A stretch of 64,000 nucleotides of DNA, taken from contig NZ_JAEPRQ010000002.1 in NCBI RefSeq assembly GCF_016629665.1, positions 1 to 64,000 on the forward strand, written 5' to 3'. Source of the DNA: Paracoccus caeni (GTDB taxonomy: Bacteria; Pseudomonadota; Alphaproteobacteria; Rhodobacterales; Rhodobacteraceae). Positions 36,697-48,657 of the stretch are shown here, piece after piece. A model generated the notes under the pieces. That model saw only the letters and a list, made by a program, of their open reading frames with translations, was not told the DNA's origin and made no database searches. Position 1 is the first letter of the stretch, and each line of letters opens with the position of its first letter. A program made the translations under genes and the position numbers.

Positions 36697-37463
36697 CTAG
36701 CGCCACCAGCGCCCGGTCAGCGCCAGACGGGCCAGAGAGGCGCGGCGCTGAAACGGGGTGATCTCGGACGCGTCTTTGTAGGGGTCGAGACGGCCAGAGG
36801 CGATTTCCGCCAGAAGGCGCGGGATGCGGGGGCCGGGATAAAGCGCTGCCGCCGCTTGCTTCGCCACCAGCTTGTGACGGCGCGAGGCAAGGCGCAGCGA
36901 TTCCTGTGCGGCCTTTGCCAGTTCCACCGCATGCTCCGGCGTCTCGTGCTGAAACCCGAGGCCAAGCGGTTGCAACTGATGCAGCGCGCGCAGCCATGCG
37001 GCAAGACCGACGCCCCGGGCGTGATCGGCCACGACCGGCTGCGAGGCGGTATTGGCGCCCAGACGCTGTGCCGCGAACCACATCAGGCGCCCCGACGTGG
37101 CGTCGATATAGTCGATCACCTCATCCGGCCCGGTGAAAGGTTCGCGCGCGCAATCCCGCCGCCGGGCCTCGGCCAGATCGGCGAATGCCCCCGCCGAGGT
37201 GCCCCAGCTTTCCCAGAGAGGGGTCAGCACGTCGTGCAGCGGCGGTTCGGTCCCCTGCCCCATTTCGGCCAGCCGATCGACCCACCATTGCAGGCGCATC
37301 TCGGCCAGCATCGGTTCAGCCGACTGGAATGGCGCGCGGGCGAGTTCAAGGTTTAACGCATAAAGCGTGACCAGCGCCGGGCGCTGATCGGGCGCGGCGG
37401 CAAGGACCGCGCCGAACCGATCCGGGTCTTGCTCCCGGACGGTTTCGGTTGCGGCCTCAAGCG

Positions 37464-37467
<4 letters not shown>
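36697..37467 (-). CDS. Squalene/phytoene synthase-family protein
   Basis: 256 residues with the trans-isoprenyl synthase helical fold: [28 protein letters not shown] and a [14 protein letters not shown] segment replacing the usual aspartate-rich second motif. The first DxxxD motif typical of real squalene/phytoene synthases is not evident, so it may be an NDUFAF6-like assembly factor rather than an enzyme. Overlaps cysS by 4 bp (ATGA); the reason for the pairing is unknown. Confidence 0.78.
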
Positions 37468-38882
<1,415 letters not shown>

Positions 38883-38955
38883 GATGGGCCTCTTGTTGCG
38901 GGTCCGGGGGGTGTAGGACGGATCGGGTTATATGTCGAGACGGGGTGGAAGTGGC

Positions 38956-39032
38956 AAGATGAAGCGCCCGCCCGGAATCAAGTCGCCCTTGGGCGACGCC
39001 GGGCAGTGCCCACCCGCGGTCGGGCAATGCCC
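38956..39032 (-). repeat. Compound palindromic repeat, copy 2 (core only)
   Basis: On the minus strand: GCATTGCCCGACC, GGGTGGGCACTGCC (hairpin 1), GTCGCCC-aa-GGGCGAC (hairpin 2), then TTGATTCCGGGCGGG and CGCTTCATCTT. This matches the cores at 26791-26875 and 60615-60704 in order and spacing, but lacks the CGCTTTATGGT extension. It sits between the glycosyltransferase stop and cysS. Confidence 0.75.
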
Positions 39033-39051
39033 TCTGCTTTGAAGGGCGAAC

Positions 39052-40272
39052 CTACCCTGCCGCCTGCGCCTCGATCCATGCGATCTGACGTGGCAGGCTG
39101 TGGCGTTGCAGGTCATAGCCGTCAAGGATCGTCTGGCGTGCCGCTTCGCGCAGGCGCGGCGCGTCGGGATCGCCTTCCAGCCCCCGGATCAGGGCCGATG
39201 ACAAGGCAGGCACATCGAAGAACGGCACCAGCCGTCCGTTCTCACCATCCCTGATCAGTTCGCGCACCGGCTGCGTGTCGGACGCCACGATATAGCCGCC
39301 CGCCGACATGGTTTCGGTCAGCGACCAGCTAAGCACGAACGGATAGGTCAGGTAGCAATGCACCCGCGCCAACTGGATCAGCGACAGGTAATCGGGATAG
39401 GCCACGCGGCCCATGAAATGCACGCGGTCCAGATCCAGCTTACCGTTCAGTTCCGCCAGAATCTTCGCCTTCCAGCTTTCCCCTTCCGAAGGCGCACCGC
39501 CATAGCTGACCCCCTCGGCGCCGACGAGCACCACCTGTGCATCCGGTCGCGCGGCCAGCACTTCGGGCAAGGCGCGCATGAAGATGTGAAAGCCGCGATA
39601 GGGTTCCAACGAGCGGGAGACATAGCTTAGCACCTCATCGCCCGCGCGCAGCACCCGCCCGTTCGGCAGGGTCAGTTGCGCTTCGGGATTGGGGGCGACG
39701 CGGTTGGTTTCGATGCCGTCATGGATGACGGTGATCTTGCTGCGAAGCTCTGGCGGGAAGCTGTCGGCCTGATAGCGGGTCGGCGCGATGGCGGCATGGG
39801 CCTGTACGATCCCCTGGATCAAATGGGCCGAGCGGGCGACGGTCATGAACCGGCTTTCGTCGCTGTCCTGCTGCACCTCAAGATCGAAACCGACATCCTG
39901 CCCGCGCGTCCGGTAAAGCAGTTCGGCATAGATCAGCAGCTTCGCCTGAGGCCAGATTTCCTGCAGAAACAGCGTCTCGCCCCAGCCGGAATGGCCAAGG
40001 ATCACATCGGGCTGAAAGCCGTAACGGTCGCGCAGCGCCCGCGCGCCCCGGGCGGTCAGATAGGCCCGCTCGGCATAGTTCGAATAGGTGCGGCCAAGGG
40101 CGCCGTTGCTTTGGACCGGCTCGGGCGATTTGTAGCGAACAACCTCGACCGGGCTTTCGCGCTGGTTCTTCTCATCGGTGAGCGCCAGCACCTGATGGCC
40201 GCGCTGAACCAGTGCCTGCGACAGATGCGGAAACTGGCCGGGGAAATTCTGGTGAACCAGCAGGATCTTCAT
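39052..40272 (-). CDS. Family 4 (GT-B) glycosyltransferase
   Basis: 406 residues. [21 protein letters not shown] is the GT-B N-terminal strand and loop; the C-terminal half has SRSLEPYRGFHIFMRALPE, VVLVGAEGVSYGG and the nucleotide-sugar region ETMSAGGYIVASDTQPVREL. Acceptor and sugar are not predictable. The gene overlaps the Yej ATPase gene by 4 bp at its start and so is translationally coupled to a peptide importer, an odd pairing. Confidence 0.88.
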   Translation of the reverse strand: MKILLVHQNFPGQFPHLSQALVQRGHQVLALTDEKNQRESPVEVVRYKSPEPVQSNGALGRTYSNYAERAYLTARGARALRDRYGFQPDVILGHSGWGETLFLQEIWPQAKLLIYAELLYRTRGQDVGFDLEVQQDSDESRFMTVARSAHLIQGIVQAHAAIAPTRYQADSFPPELRSKITVIHDGIETNRVAPNPEAQLTLPNGRVLRAGDEVLSYVSRSLEPYRGFHIFMRALPEVLAARPDAQVVLVGAEGVSYGGAPSEGESWKAKILAELNGKLDLDRVHFMGRVAYPDYLSLIQLARVHCYLTYPFVLSWSLTETMSAGGYIVASDTQPVRELIRDGENGRLVPFFDVPALSSALIRGLEGDPDAPRLREAARQTILDGYDLQRHSLPRQIAWIEAQAAG

Positions 40273-41990
40273 TCGGCGACTTCTCCGAAGGCGGCGGCCA
40301 GCAATTTGCGGGTGTATTCCTGTTGCGGAGCGTCGAAGATCTGGGCGGTGCTGCCCTGCTCGATCACTTCGCCGGCGCGCATGACCATGATCTTGTGCGA
40401 CATCGCCCGGACCACGCGCAGGTCGTGGCTGATGAACAGGAAGGCCAGCCCGTATTTCTGCTGCAGGCCGCGCAGCAATTCGACGATCTGCACCTGCACG
40501 GTCATGTCCAGGGCCGAGGTCGGCTCGTCCAGCACCACCACTTTCGGGCGCAGGATCATGGCGCGGGCGATGGCGATCCGCTGACGCTGCCCGCCCGAAA
40601 ATTCATGCGGATAGCGGTGCATCATATCGGGGTTGAGGCCAACCTCGGTCATGATCTCGGCGACCATCTGGCGGCGGTCGCGGCCTTTCTCGACCCCGTG
40701 AACGCCCAGCCCTTCGGCGATGATCTGCTCCACCGTCATCCGCGGCGAGAGGCTGCCATAGGGGTCCTGAAAGACGATCTGCATGTCACGGCGCAGCGAA
40801 CGCAGCCGCTTCGATTTCCAGCCCGAGATGTCCTGCCCCATGAAGATCACCGGCCCGTCGCTGGCAATCAGCCGCATGATCGCCAAGGCCAAAGTGGTCT
40901 TGCCACTGCCGGATTCGCCGACGATTCCCAGGGTTTCGCCCGCGCGGACATCCAGCGTCGCGCCGTTGACGGCCTTCACATGACCGACGGTGCGCCGCAA
41001 CAGCCCGCGTTGAATCGGGAACCAGACTTTCAGATCGCGGGTCTGGACCAACACTTCGGCATCGGCGGGAACCGGATCGGCAAGCCCTTTCGGCTCTGCC
41101 GCCAGCAGCTTGCGGGTATAGTCGTGCTGCGGATCGGAAAAAATCTGCTCGACCGGGCCCTGTTCGACGATCTCGCCGTCCTTCATCACGCAGACGCGGT
41201 CGGCGATGCGGCGGACGATGCCAAGGTCGTGGCTGATGAACAGCATCGAGAGGCCGGTTTCCGCCTTCAACTCGGCCAGCAATTCAAGGATCTGCGCCTG
41301 AATGGTCACGTCCAGAGCGGTGGTCGGCTCATCGGCGATCAACAGGTCGGGATTGTTCGCCAAGGCCATGGCGATCATCACCCGCTGCCGCTGCCCGCCC
41401 GACAACTGGTGCGGATAATCCGGGAGGCGGCTTTCGGGATCGCGGATGCCCACACGGGTCAGCAACTCGACGATGCGCGCCTTTGCCTTCGCGCCGGTGA
41501 TCCCCTGATGCAGCGCAAGGCTTTCGCCCAACTGCTTCTCCAGCGTGTGCAACGGATTCAGCGAGGTCATCGGCTCTTGAAAGATGAAGCTGATATCGTT
41601 GCCGCGAATCTCGCGCAGCAGCTTTTCGGGCGCGCCGACCAGTTCGCGCCCCTCGTACTTCACGGAACCCTCGACCTTGGCCGAGGCGCCCAGCAGTCGC
41701 ACCGTGGACAAGGCCGTGATCGACTTGCCCGAACCGGATTCGCCAACCAGCGCGACCGTCTCGCCCCGGTTGATGTGAAAGCTGACGCCCTTCACCGCAT
41801 GATGGACCTGCCCCTCATTCGAGAAGCCGATTTTCAGGTTATGGACCGCCAGAACCGCATCGCTGGTAGGCGATGGAACCGCGATGCCGGGACCGGCGCT
41901 GCCCGGCATCGGGGTGCCATGCGCCTCGGCCACGGCGGCGGGTGCGCCGGGGGCCGGGCTTGTGGGCGTGGTATCTTCGGGGCGGCTCAT
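40269..41990 (-). CDS. yejF: Fused double ABC ATPase of peptide transporter (YejF)
   Basis: 573 residues with two complete ATPase domains: Walker A GESGSGKS and signature [15 protein letters not shown] in the first, GESGSGKT and [15 protein letters not shown] in the second. An N-terminal Pro/Ala-rich linker of about 40 residues precedes them. YejF energises import of oligopeptides such as microcin C in E. coli. Follows yejE by 4-bp overlap. Confidence 0.92.
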   Translation of the reverse strand: MSRPEDTTPTSPAPGAPAAVAEAHGTPMPGSAGPGIAVPSPTSDAVLAVHNLKIGFSNEGQVHHAVKGVSFHINRGETVALVGESGSGKSITALSTVRLLGASAKVEGSVKYEGRELVGAPEKLLREIRGNDISFIFQEPMTSLNPLHTLEKQLGESLALHQGITGAKAKARIVELLTRVGIRDPESRLPDYPHQLSGGQRQRVMIAMALANNPDLLIADEPTTALDVTIQAQILELLAELKAETGLSMLFISHDLGIVRRIADRVCVMKDGEIVEQGPVEQIFSDPQHDYTRKLLAAEPKGLADPVPADAEVLVQTRDLKVWFPIQRGLLRRTVGHVKAVNGATLDVRAGETLGIVGESGSGKTTLALAIMRLIASDGPVIFMGQDISGWKSKRLRSLRRDMQIVFQDPYGSLSPRMTVEQIIAEGLGVHGVEKGRDRRQMVAEIMTEVGLNPDMMHRYPHEFSGGQRQRIAIARAMILRPKVVVLDEPTSALDMTVQVQIVELLRGLQQKYGLAFLFISHDLRVVRAMSHKIMVMRAGEVIEQGSTAQIFDAPQQEYTRKLLAAAFGEVAE

Positions 41991-43090
41991 CTGAAGGTCT
42001 TCCGGGGATCGAAGGCGTCACGGATGCCTTCGAAGATGAAGACCAGAAGCGACAGCATGATGGCGAAGGTGAAAAAGGCGGTGAAGGCCAGCCACGGCGC
42101 CTGAAGGTTCTGCTTGGCCTGCAATGCCAGTTCGCCCAGCGAGGCTGAACGTGCGGGCAGGCCGTAGCCCAGATAATCCAGCCCGGCGAGGCCCGAAATC
42201 GCGCCGGTCACGACAAAGGGCAGCATGGTCAGCGTCGCGACCATGGCGTTGGGCAGGATATGGCGGAACATGATCTTGCGGTCGCTGACCCCAAGCGCGC
42301 GGGCGGCGCGCACATATTCGAAGTTGCGGGCGCGCAGAAACTCGGCCCGGACCACGCCGACAAGCGCGGGCCAGCCGAACAGAATGGTGATAAAGACCAG
42401 CAGCCAGAAACTTCGCCCAAGGATCGCGAAAAGGATGATGATCACATAAAGCGACGGCGTAGAGGCCCAGATTTCAAGGATACGCTGAAAGACCAGATCG
42501 GTCTTGCCGCCGAAATAGCCCTGTATCGCCCCCGCCGCGATGCCGATGATCGAAGCGGCGACGGTCACGATCAGCGCGAACATGATCGAGGTGCGGAAGC
42601 CATAGATCACCCGCGCCAGCACGTCGCGCGCGGTATTGTCGGTGCCCAGCCAATGCGCCGCACTTGGCGGACTGGCGGCGGGCTTCACGTCGTTGACGGT
42701 GGTGTAATGATAGGGAACCAGCGGCCAGATCATCCAGCCCTGTTCCTCCTTCGGAACGTCGCTGGTGCCGTTATCGACGGCGGCGATCAGGTCTTCGGGC
42801 TCGTCCCAGCATTCCTCGCGCCCGCCGGTCTTGATCATGCACTGGATCGCGATATCGGAATAGATCGCGCTGGTCCGCAGATCGCCGCCGAAGGTGGTTT
42901 CCGGGTAGAAGTTCTGGATCGGGAAATACAGATCGCCCCGATAGCTGACCACGATCGGCTTGTCATTGGCGACGAAATCCGCCGCCAGCGCGACGAGGAA
43001 CAGGACCGAGAAGATCACCAGCGACCAGAAGGCCCGGCCATTGCGGCGAAAGTTCCGCCAGCGGCGGCGGTTCAGTTCGGACAATGCCAT
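41987..43090 (-). CDS. yejE: Peptide ABC permease YejE
   Basis: 367 residues of the OppC family: RRRWRNFRRNGRAFWSLVIF leads into span 1, a large periplasmic loop (about 50-150) follows, and the EAA-type motif is VRAARALGVSDRKIMFRHIL. It pairs with YejB. It shares one base with the yejB stop and overlaps yejF by 4 bp. Confidence 0.92.
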   Translation of the reverse strand: MALSELNRRRWRNFRRNGRAFWSLVIFSVLFLVALAADFVANDKPIVVSYRGDLYFPIQNFYPETTFGGDLRTSAIYSDIAIQCMIKTGGREECWDEPEDLIAAVDNGTSDVPKEEQGWMIWPLVPYHYTTVNDVKPAASPPSAAHWLGTDNTARDVLARVIYGFRTSIMFALIVTVAASIIGIAAGAIQGYFGGKTDLVFQRILEIWASTPSLYVIIILFAILGRSFWLLVFITILFGWPALVGVVRAEFLRARNFEYVRAARALGVSDRKIMFRHILPNAMVATLTMLPFVVTGAISGLAGLDYLGYGLPARSASLGELALQAKQNLQAPWLAFTAFFTFAIMLSLLVFIFEGIRDAFDPRKTFR

Positions 43091-44229
43091 CAGCCGGCCC
43101 TCGATTCGAAATCGATGCGCGGATCGACGAAGACATACATGAGATCGGACAGGATCCCGACCACGAGGCTAAGCAGCCCAAAGACGTAAAGCGTGCCGAA
43201 GATCACCGGATAGTTGCGCTGGACCGCCGCCTCGAAGCCAAGCCGTCCTAGCCCGTCCAGCGAGAAGATCGTCTCGATCAGGATCGAGGCGCCGAAGAAG
43301 ACGCCAAGGAAGGTTGCCGGAAAGCCTGCGATCACGATCAGCATCGCGTTGCGGAAGACATGGCCGTAAAGCACCCGGTTTTCGGCCAGACCCTTGGCGC
43401 GGGCGGTCATCACATATTGCTTGCCGATCTCGTCCAGAAAGCTGTTTTTGGTCAAAAGCGTCAGCGTGGCGAAGCTGGCAAGGGTGGTGGACAGGACCGG
43501 CAGGGCGACGTGCCATGCATAATCCTTGACCTTGCCCCAAAGCGACAGGTCGGCAAAGTTTTCGCTGGTCAGGCCACGCAGCGGGAATCGGATACAGGCG
43601 TTCTTTTCAGGCAGCCCGACAAGGCCGCGCAAGAAATCATAGCCGAAATCGATGCAGTAACTGCCGCCCGCAAACAGCACCAACAGCAGGACCGCGAACA
43701 GAAAGGCCGGGATCGCATAGGCCACGATAATGACGCCCGAGGTCCAGGTATCGAAGCGGGTGCCGTCGCGCACCGCCTTGCGGATGCCCAGCGGGATCGA
43801 GATCAGATAGGCAAGCAGCGTTGACCACAGCCCAAGGGTGATCGAGACCGGCAGCTTGTCCTTGACCAGATCGATGACGCTGGTCGAGTGGAACCAGCTT
43901 ATCCCGAAATCGAAGGTCAGGTAGTTCCCCATCATCAACAGGAAACGCTGCACCGGCGGCTTGTCGAAGCCGAATTCCTTTTCAAGCTGGGCGATGAATT
44001 CCGGCGGCAGGCCCCGCGCGCCGCCATACATCGCCTCATCCGCGCCGCTTCCCGCCTCACCGCCGCCGCCCGAGATATTGCGCAGCGCATCGCCCTCGCC
44101 CTGAAGCTGGGCGGCGATCTGTTCGATCGGGCCACCGGGGACGAATTGGGTCAAGGTAAAGTTGACCAACATGATGCCGATCAATGTCGGGATGATCAGC
44201 AGCAAACGCCGCAGGATATAGGCGCCCAT
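43090..44229 (-). CDS. yejB: Peptide ABC permease YejB
   Basis: 379 residues of the OppB family: YILRRLLLIIPTLIGIMLVN, a periplasmic insertion rich in Gly/Glu, and the EAA-type motif TARAKGLAENRVLYGHVF. The ATG at 44227-44229 has AAGGGC upstream and is preferred to one nine codons earlier, which adds only basic residues. Second gene of yejABEF, 106 bases after yejA. Confidence 0.92.
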   Translation of the reverse strand: MGAYILRRLLLIIPTLIGIMLVNFTLTQFVPGGPIEQIAAQLQGEGDALRNISGGGGEAGSGADEAMYGGARGLPPEFIAQLEKEFGFDKPPVQRFLLMMGNYLTFDFGISWFHSTSVIDLVKDKLPVSITLGLWSTLLAYLISIPLGIRKAVRDGTRFDTWTSGVIIVAYAIPAFLFAVLLLVLFAGGSYCIDFGYDFLRGLVGLPEKNACIRFPLRGLTSENFADLSLWGKVKDYAWHVALPVLSTTLASFATLTLLTKNSFLDEIGKQYVMTARAKGLAENRVLYGHVFRNAMLIVIAGFPATFLGVFFGASILIETIFSLDGLGRLGFEAAVQRNYPVIFGTLYVFGLLSLVVGILSDLMYVFVDPRIDFESRAG

Positions 44230-44335
44230 CAATCTGCCCTTCTGCCTGCCCCGCAAGGCGCGCCGGACCTTTGCGGCCCCGTTTCATTGTCGCGTCTTGT
44301 GGGCAATCGCCGCACGGAAATCAAGCCATTTGCCC

Positions 44336-46192
44336 CTAGCGCAAAGCGCCCGACTGTCGCAGCGCGTCCGCCTTGGCCTGATCATACCACCAGAAATCCA
44401 TCTCGCCCAAGGCATAGGGCGGCAGCGGATCGGGATGGCCATACTGGTCGTAATAGGCGACGAGATAGCTTGGATTATACCATTGCGGCACCCAGAAGCT
44501 GAGGCTGCGCAATGCCCGGTCAAGTGCATGGGTCGCGGTCTTCAACTCGTCCATTGAATTCGCGGCTTCGACATACGGGATCAGCTTGTCGATTGCGGGA
44601 TTGGCAAGACCCATCGTGTTGAAGACATCATTGGCACCGGCGGAGCCGAAATATTGCTGCAACCCGGCGCCGCTGATCTCGGACTGGCCCAGATGCGTGC
44701 TGACGATGTCGAAATCGTGGCTGCGTGTGCGTTCTTCGGCTTCGGCATTGTCCACGCGCATGTTCCGCGCATCGATGCCAAGCGCGCGCAGGTTTTCGAC
44801 ATAGGGATTGATCACCCGGTCAAAGGTCTGACTGTCGTTCAGGAATTCCAGCGACAGAACCTGCCCCTGAGCATTTCGCCGCATGCCGTCGTCGCCGACG
44901 GTCCATCCCGCCTCGTCCAGCAGCGCTCCGGCCTGACGCAGATTGCCGCGGTCAAGCTGACGCTGACCACCGACCGGCACCATCACGGCTTCATCGGTCA
45001 GGATACCTTCGGGCAGGTCCGCCGCGACGGGTTCCAGCAGCGCCTTTTCAGCGTCGCTGGGCACGCCTGTCGCCGCCATCTCGCTGTTGTCCCAGATGCT
45101 GTTGACGCGGTGATAGAGCCCGTAGAACAGCGCATCGTTCGACCATTCAAAGTTGAAGGCCAGCCCGATGGCCTTGCGCACGCGAACATCCTGCCACTTC
45201 TCGCGGCGCAGGTTGAACACCCATGCCTGCCCCGAGGCAACATTGCCGTTGGCCAGCGTCTCTTGTTTCACCGAGCCGTTCGTCAGACCGGGAAAATTGT
45301 AGCGCGTAGCCCAGATGATGCTGCTGACTTCGTGGCGGAAGGTGTATTCACCGGCCTTGAACGCCTCGAACGCGGCATCGTAATCGGCGAAATATTCATA
45401 GCGCAGGCGATCGAAATTGTTCCTGCCCTTGTTGATCGGCAGATCCGCACCCCAGTAATCGGGGTTGCGGCGATAGACCACCCGGCGGTTGATGTCGGCG
45501 CTGTCGAACATGTAGGGGCCCGAACCGATGAACGCCTTGCTCATCGGCTGCTCAAGGTCGCGGTTGTTCTCTTCGAAATCCTTGCGGCTCATCACCGGCA
45601 GGCCACCGGCCATCTGGATCACATCGCGACGCGGATAATCGGGCGTGAAGCTGAATTTTATCGTGTGATCGTCAATGACTTCGGCCTTTTCGATCACCTG
45701 CGCGATCACGACGCGAAAGGATGACAGCCCCTTGTCGCGCAACGTCTCATAGCTGAACAGCACATCATCGGCGGTCAGCGGTGTGCCATCGCTGAACTTC
45801 ACCTCGGGCCGGAGATGGAAGATCACCCAATCCCTGCTTTCGGGATATTCAAGCGTTTCGCACAACAGACAATACGCCGCGCCGACCTCATCGGCGGTGC
45901 CCTGAAGAATGTTCTCGAACATGATCGAAGACAAGGCAGCCGCGCGCCCGCGGAAGGTGAAGGGATTGAAATTGTCGAAGCCCATCGCATTCGGGATCGA
46001 CTGCGCTATCTCACCGCCCTTCGGAGCATCCGGGTTCACATAGGCCAGATGTTCGAAATCGGGCGGAAGTTTCAGCTCTTCAAAAACCCCGATCCCGTGC
46101 GCCTTGATCGTTTCGCCCTGTTCTTCCTGTCCCATGGCGGGCGATATTCCCACCGCTAGGGACAATCCGGCGATCAGGGCGAAGTGGCGCAT
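44336..46192 (-). CDS. yejA: Oligopeptide-binding protein YejA
   Basis: 618 residues, cluster-C binding protein. Signal peptide LIAGLSLAVGISPAMG, then GIGVFEELKLPPDFEHLAYV and the family segment VKFSDGTPLTADDVLFSYET. It captures peptides in the periplasm for YejBEF. AGGAG lies 8 bases before the ATG. First gene of the operon; it diverges from nothing and follows the cycM gene after a terminator. Confidence 0.93.
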   Translation of the reverse strand: MRHFALIAGLSLAVGISPAMGQEEQGETIKAHGIGVFEELKLPPDFEHLAYVNPDAPKGGEIAQSIPNAMGFDNFNPFTFRGRAAALSSIMFENILQGTADEVGAAYCLLCETLEYPESRDWVIFHLRPEVKFSDGTPLTADDVLFSYETLRDKGLSSFRVVIAQVIEKAEVIDDHTIKFSFTPDYPRRDVIQMAGGLPVMSRKDFEENNRDLEQPMSKAFIGSGPYMFDSADINRRVVYRRNPDYWGADLPINKGRNNFDRLRYEYFADYDAAFEAFKAGEYTFRHEVSSIIWATRYNFPGLTNGSVKQETLANGNVASGQAWVFNLRREKWQDVRVRKAIGLAFNFEWSNDALFYGLYHRVNSIWDNSEMAATGVPSDAEKALLEPVAADLPEGILTDEAVMVPVGGQRQLDRGNLRQAGALLDEAGWTVGDDGMRRNAQGQVLSLEFLNDSQTFDRVINPYVENLRALGIDARNMRVDNAEAEERTRSHDFDIVSTHLGQSEISGAGLQQYFGSAGANDVFNTMGLANPAIDKLIPYVEAANSMDELKTATHALDRALRSLSFWVPQWYNPSYLVAYYDQYGHPDPLPPYALGEMDFWWYDQAKADALRQSGALR

Positions 46193-46314
46193 CGGGAAAC
46201 TCCTGCTGACATATTCCGAGCGCAGGCTAGGACGGCGCGGGCAAGTCGTTCAAGCCGCGATTTCGTGATCTCGGCAGCAAATCACCATCGAATGCAGGTC
46301 GTCCAGGCAAAGAA

Positions 46315-46342
46315 AAAGGGCGCGGCCAATGCCACGCCCTTT
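46315..46342 (-). terminator. Terminator downstream of cycM
   Basis: AAAGGGCG (46315-46322) and CGCCCTTT (46335-46342), with inner GGC/GCC pairing around CAAT. Read on the minus strand it is followed by TTCTTT, a good rho-independent terminator. Confidence 0.8.
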
Positions 46343-46363
46343 GCTTGGATAGTTCGATACAAC

Positions 46364-46900
46364 TCAGGGCTGTGTTTCGAGATAGGCGATCAGGTTGGCG
46401 CGGGCCTGCGGGTCTTTCAGACCGGCGAAGGCCATCTTGGTGCCGCTGACGACTTGTTTCGGGTTGGTCAGGAACTCTTGCAGCGCTTCCGGGGTCCAGT
46501 CCGGCGCATCCGCGACGTGATCGGTCATGGCGGGCGAGTAGCCGAAGCCGCCAATACTGGCCACGGCACGACCGACGACACCGTTCAGGTGCGGGCCGAC
46601 GCCGTCGCTGCCGTCAAGTTTGTGGCAGGCGCGGCATTTACCGAATTCCGACTCGCCCTTGGCAACATCGGCCTGTGCCATCAGCGCGGCGAAGTCGATC
46701 TGTTCTTCTTCGGCGCCTGCATCGGCCTCGGATTCCTCGACCGGGATCGAATAGGCTTGCGCATGTTCCTCACCCTCGCCGCCATGTCCGGCGGAACCGA
46801 CGTGATAGATCGAGCTGGCGGCCCAGCCGGCCAGCATCAGAAACAGCAGCGCGCCGATCAGCGCGCCCGCCGCCTTGGTCACTGTCATGGTGTTGAACAT
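46364..46900 (-). CDS. cycM: Membrane-anchored cytochrome c552
   Basis: 178 residues starting MFNTMTVTK, as in Paracoccus denitrificans CycM (known length about 176). An N-terminal anchor ([20 protein letters not shown]) is followed by an acidic linker and a class I cytochrome c domain with haem site CRACH and axial methionine in GTKMAF. CycM links the bc1 complex to aa3 oxidase. The ATG at 46898-46900 is chosen by similarity to CycM. Strong genus-level marker. Confidence 0.92.
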   Translation of the reverse strand: MFNTMTVTKAAGALIGALLFLMLAGWAASSIYHVGSAGHGGEGEEHAQAYSIPVEESEADAGAEEEQIDFAALMAQADVAKGESEFGKCRACHKLDGSDGVGPHLNGVVGRAVASIGGFGYSPAMTDHVADAPDWTPEALQEFLTNPKQVVSGTKMAFAGLKDPQARANLIAYLETQP

Positions 46901-47022
46901 CGCGTGCGATCCCCGTCTTGGTAAGCTCGTCAATTCGCCGTGTATCTATCCGCTTTCGCTTTCTGGGATCAAGGTATAGTTACCCATGCGACAGTCAAAA
47001 TTTATGATAGCGGGCCAAGAGC

Positions 47023-47871
47023 ATGACCACCAACCGCATCGCATTTCAGGGCGAATCGGGCGCCTACAGCCACGAGGCGTGCCGCAATGCGCGCCCCGAG
47101 ATGGAGCCCCTGCCCTGCGCGACCTTTGAGGATGTGATCGAGGCGGTGCGCAGCGAAAAGGCCGATCTGGCGATGCTGCCGGTCGAAAATTCGACCTATG
47201 GCCGGGTCGCCGATATCCATCACTTGCTGCCCGAATCCGGGTTGCACATCATCGATGAGGCCTTTGTCCGCGTCCATATCAGCCTGCTCGCCGTGCCCGG
47301 CGCGACGCTGGCCGATGTGCGGCAGGCGATGAGCCATACCGTTCTTCTGGGCCAATGCCGGGGCTTCATGCGCAAGCATGACATCCGCGCGGTGACCGGC
47401 GCCGACACTGCCGGATCGGCCAAAGAGGTCGCCAGCCGCGGCGATACGTCGCTGGCCGCATTGGCCGCGCCACTTGCGGGCGAGATTTACGGGCTGAACC
47501 GTCTGGCCGACCAGATCGAGGACCGTCAGAACAATACGACCCGATTCCTGATCATGTCGCGCCAGCCCGATTTCAGCCGCCGGGGCGATCAGATGCTGAC
47601 CAGCTTCGTGTTCCGCGTCCGCAACATTCCGGCGGCGCTTTACAAGGCGATGGGCGGCTTTGCGACGAACGGCGTCAACATGACCAAGCTGGAAAGCTAC
47701 ATGGTGGACGGAGTTTTCACCGCGACCCAGTTCTATGCCGATATCGAGGGTCATCCCGAAGATCCGGCGGTCAAACTGGCGCTGGAAGAGCTGCGCTATT
47801 TCACCTCGTCGCTGGATCTGCTGGGCGTCTATCCCGCCGATCCGCTGCGCGAGGCGCAACGGCAGGGCTGA
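47023..47871 (+). CDS. pheA: Prephenate dehydratase
   Basis: 282 residues. Dehydratase domain opens IAFQGESGAYSHEA; the catalytic Thr-Arg-Phe is in NNTTRFLIM. A C-terminal ACT domain contains the TKLESYM effector motif (usually ESRP), so feedback by phenylalanine is expected. No chorismate mutase domain. Makes phenylpyruvate. Divergent from cycM. Confidence 0.95.
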   Translation: MTTNRIAFQGESGAYSHEACRNARPEMEPLPCATFEDVIEAVRSEKADLAMLPVENSTYGRVADIHHLLPESGLHIIDEAFVRVHISLLAVPGATLADVRQAMSHTVLLGQCRGFMRKHDIRAVTGADTAGSAKEVASRGDTSLAALAAPLAGEIYGLNRLADQIEDRQNNTTRFLIMSRQPDFSRRGDQMLTSFVFRVRNIPAALYKAMGGFATNGVNMTKLESYMVDGVFTATQFYADIEGHPEDPAVKLALEELRYFTSSLDLLGVYPADPLREAQRQG

Positions 47872-47889
47872 CCCTGCCCGGCAGCGTCG

Positions 47890-48342
47890 TCAGACCACCC
47901 GAAGTTGCGACAGGAAATCGTTGATTCGGCGCGCGAATTTCTTGTCCAATTGTGGCTTGGCCAGTTTCGCAGTCTGCACCAGCAACCGGGCACGCATGTT
48001 GCGCGGGCGCAACTCTGTCTCGAAGATCAGGCGCGAGCGTGAACGGCTCAGCGCAACGAAGGTCATCTCGACCCCGACATCAAAGGCATCTGCGGTTCCG
48101 GCAAGCGAGATCCGGTCCGGGCGGTCGAATCGGGTGACCTGAAGGCGCAGTTTGCGCGGCTGCCCCCGCCAGTCGAAGCCCAGATTCCACCCCAAGGCGG
48201 TCCCCGGATCCTGCGCCGGATCGATGCGCGAGACCGAGGCACCCCGGCGCACCATCAACCGCTCCAGCCGGTTGAAGTCACCGATCAGGTCGAACAACTC
48301 TGTCGCAGAATCGTCGGTATCAATCCGCGTGGAGAATTTCAT
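47890..48342 (-). CDS. SRPBCC-fold lipid-binding-like protein
   Basis: 150 residues from MKFSTRIDTDDSATELFDLI, typical of the START/polyketide-cyclase (SRPBCC) fold: a helix-grip with strands DAFDVGVEMTFVAL and RSRLIFETELRP. The ATG at 48340-48342 has GAGG upstream; the longer frame is not similar to the family. Ligand unknown. Convergent with pheA. Confidence 0.75.
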   Translation of the reverse strand: MKFSTRIDTDDSATELFDLIGDFNRLERLMVRRGASVSRIDPAQDPGTALGWNLGFDWRGQPRKLRLQVTRFDRPDRISLAGTADAFDVGVEMTFVALSRSRSRLIFETELRPRNMRARLLVQTAKLAKPQLDKKFARRINDFLSQLRVV

Positions 48343-48657
48343 GCAACCTCGCCCAAGACCCGGTTTCGAACCGGCAATATCAATATCCGAACGATGATCG
48401 TGATAGTCCAGATGTCGGGCGCTATTCAACCAAGTGGCTAACATTTGCAAAAATACCTCAGAATGCAGACCCAACCTATCACGCGCCGAATACAACCGTC
48501 CCCTGTCCTTCTGGTCAGGCCAGCGCAGAAAAATTCGACAAATCGCACGTTCCGGCAATCTGTGGTTGTTTGCGCGCAATTCTCACGGTAACGTGAAAGG
48601 GTTAAGAATACGCCAAGCCACGCTTGTTTTCAGGGCATGGCCAGCAGTGGAGTAGCG
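48343..48657. other. Divergent promoter region with palindromes
   Basis: 315 bases between divergent genes. CCGGTT-tcg-AACCGG (48363-48377) lies just upstream of the SRPBCC ribosome binding site. TCACG-gtaa-CGTGA (48583-48596) lies about 60 bases before the CpdB-like start, where an activator or repressor site would be expected. No gene seen. Confidence 0.45.
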
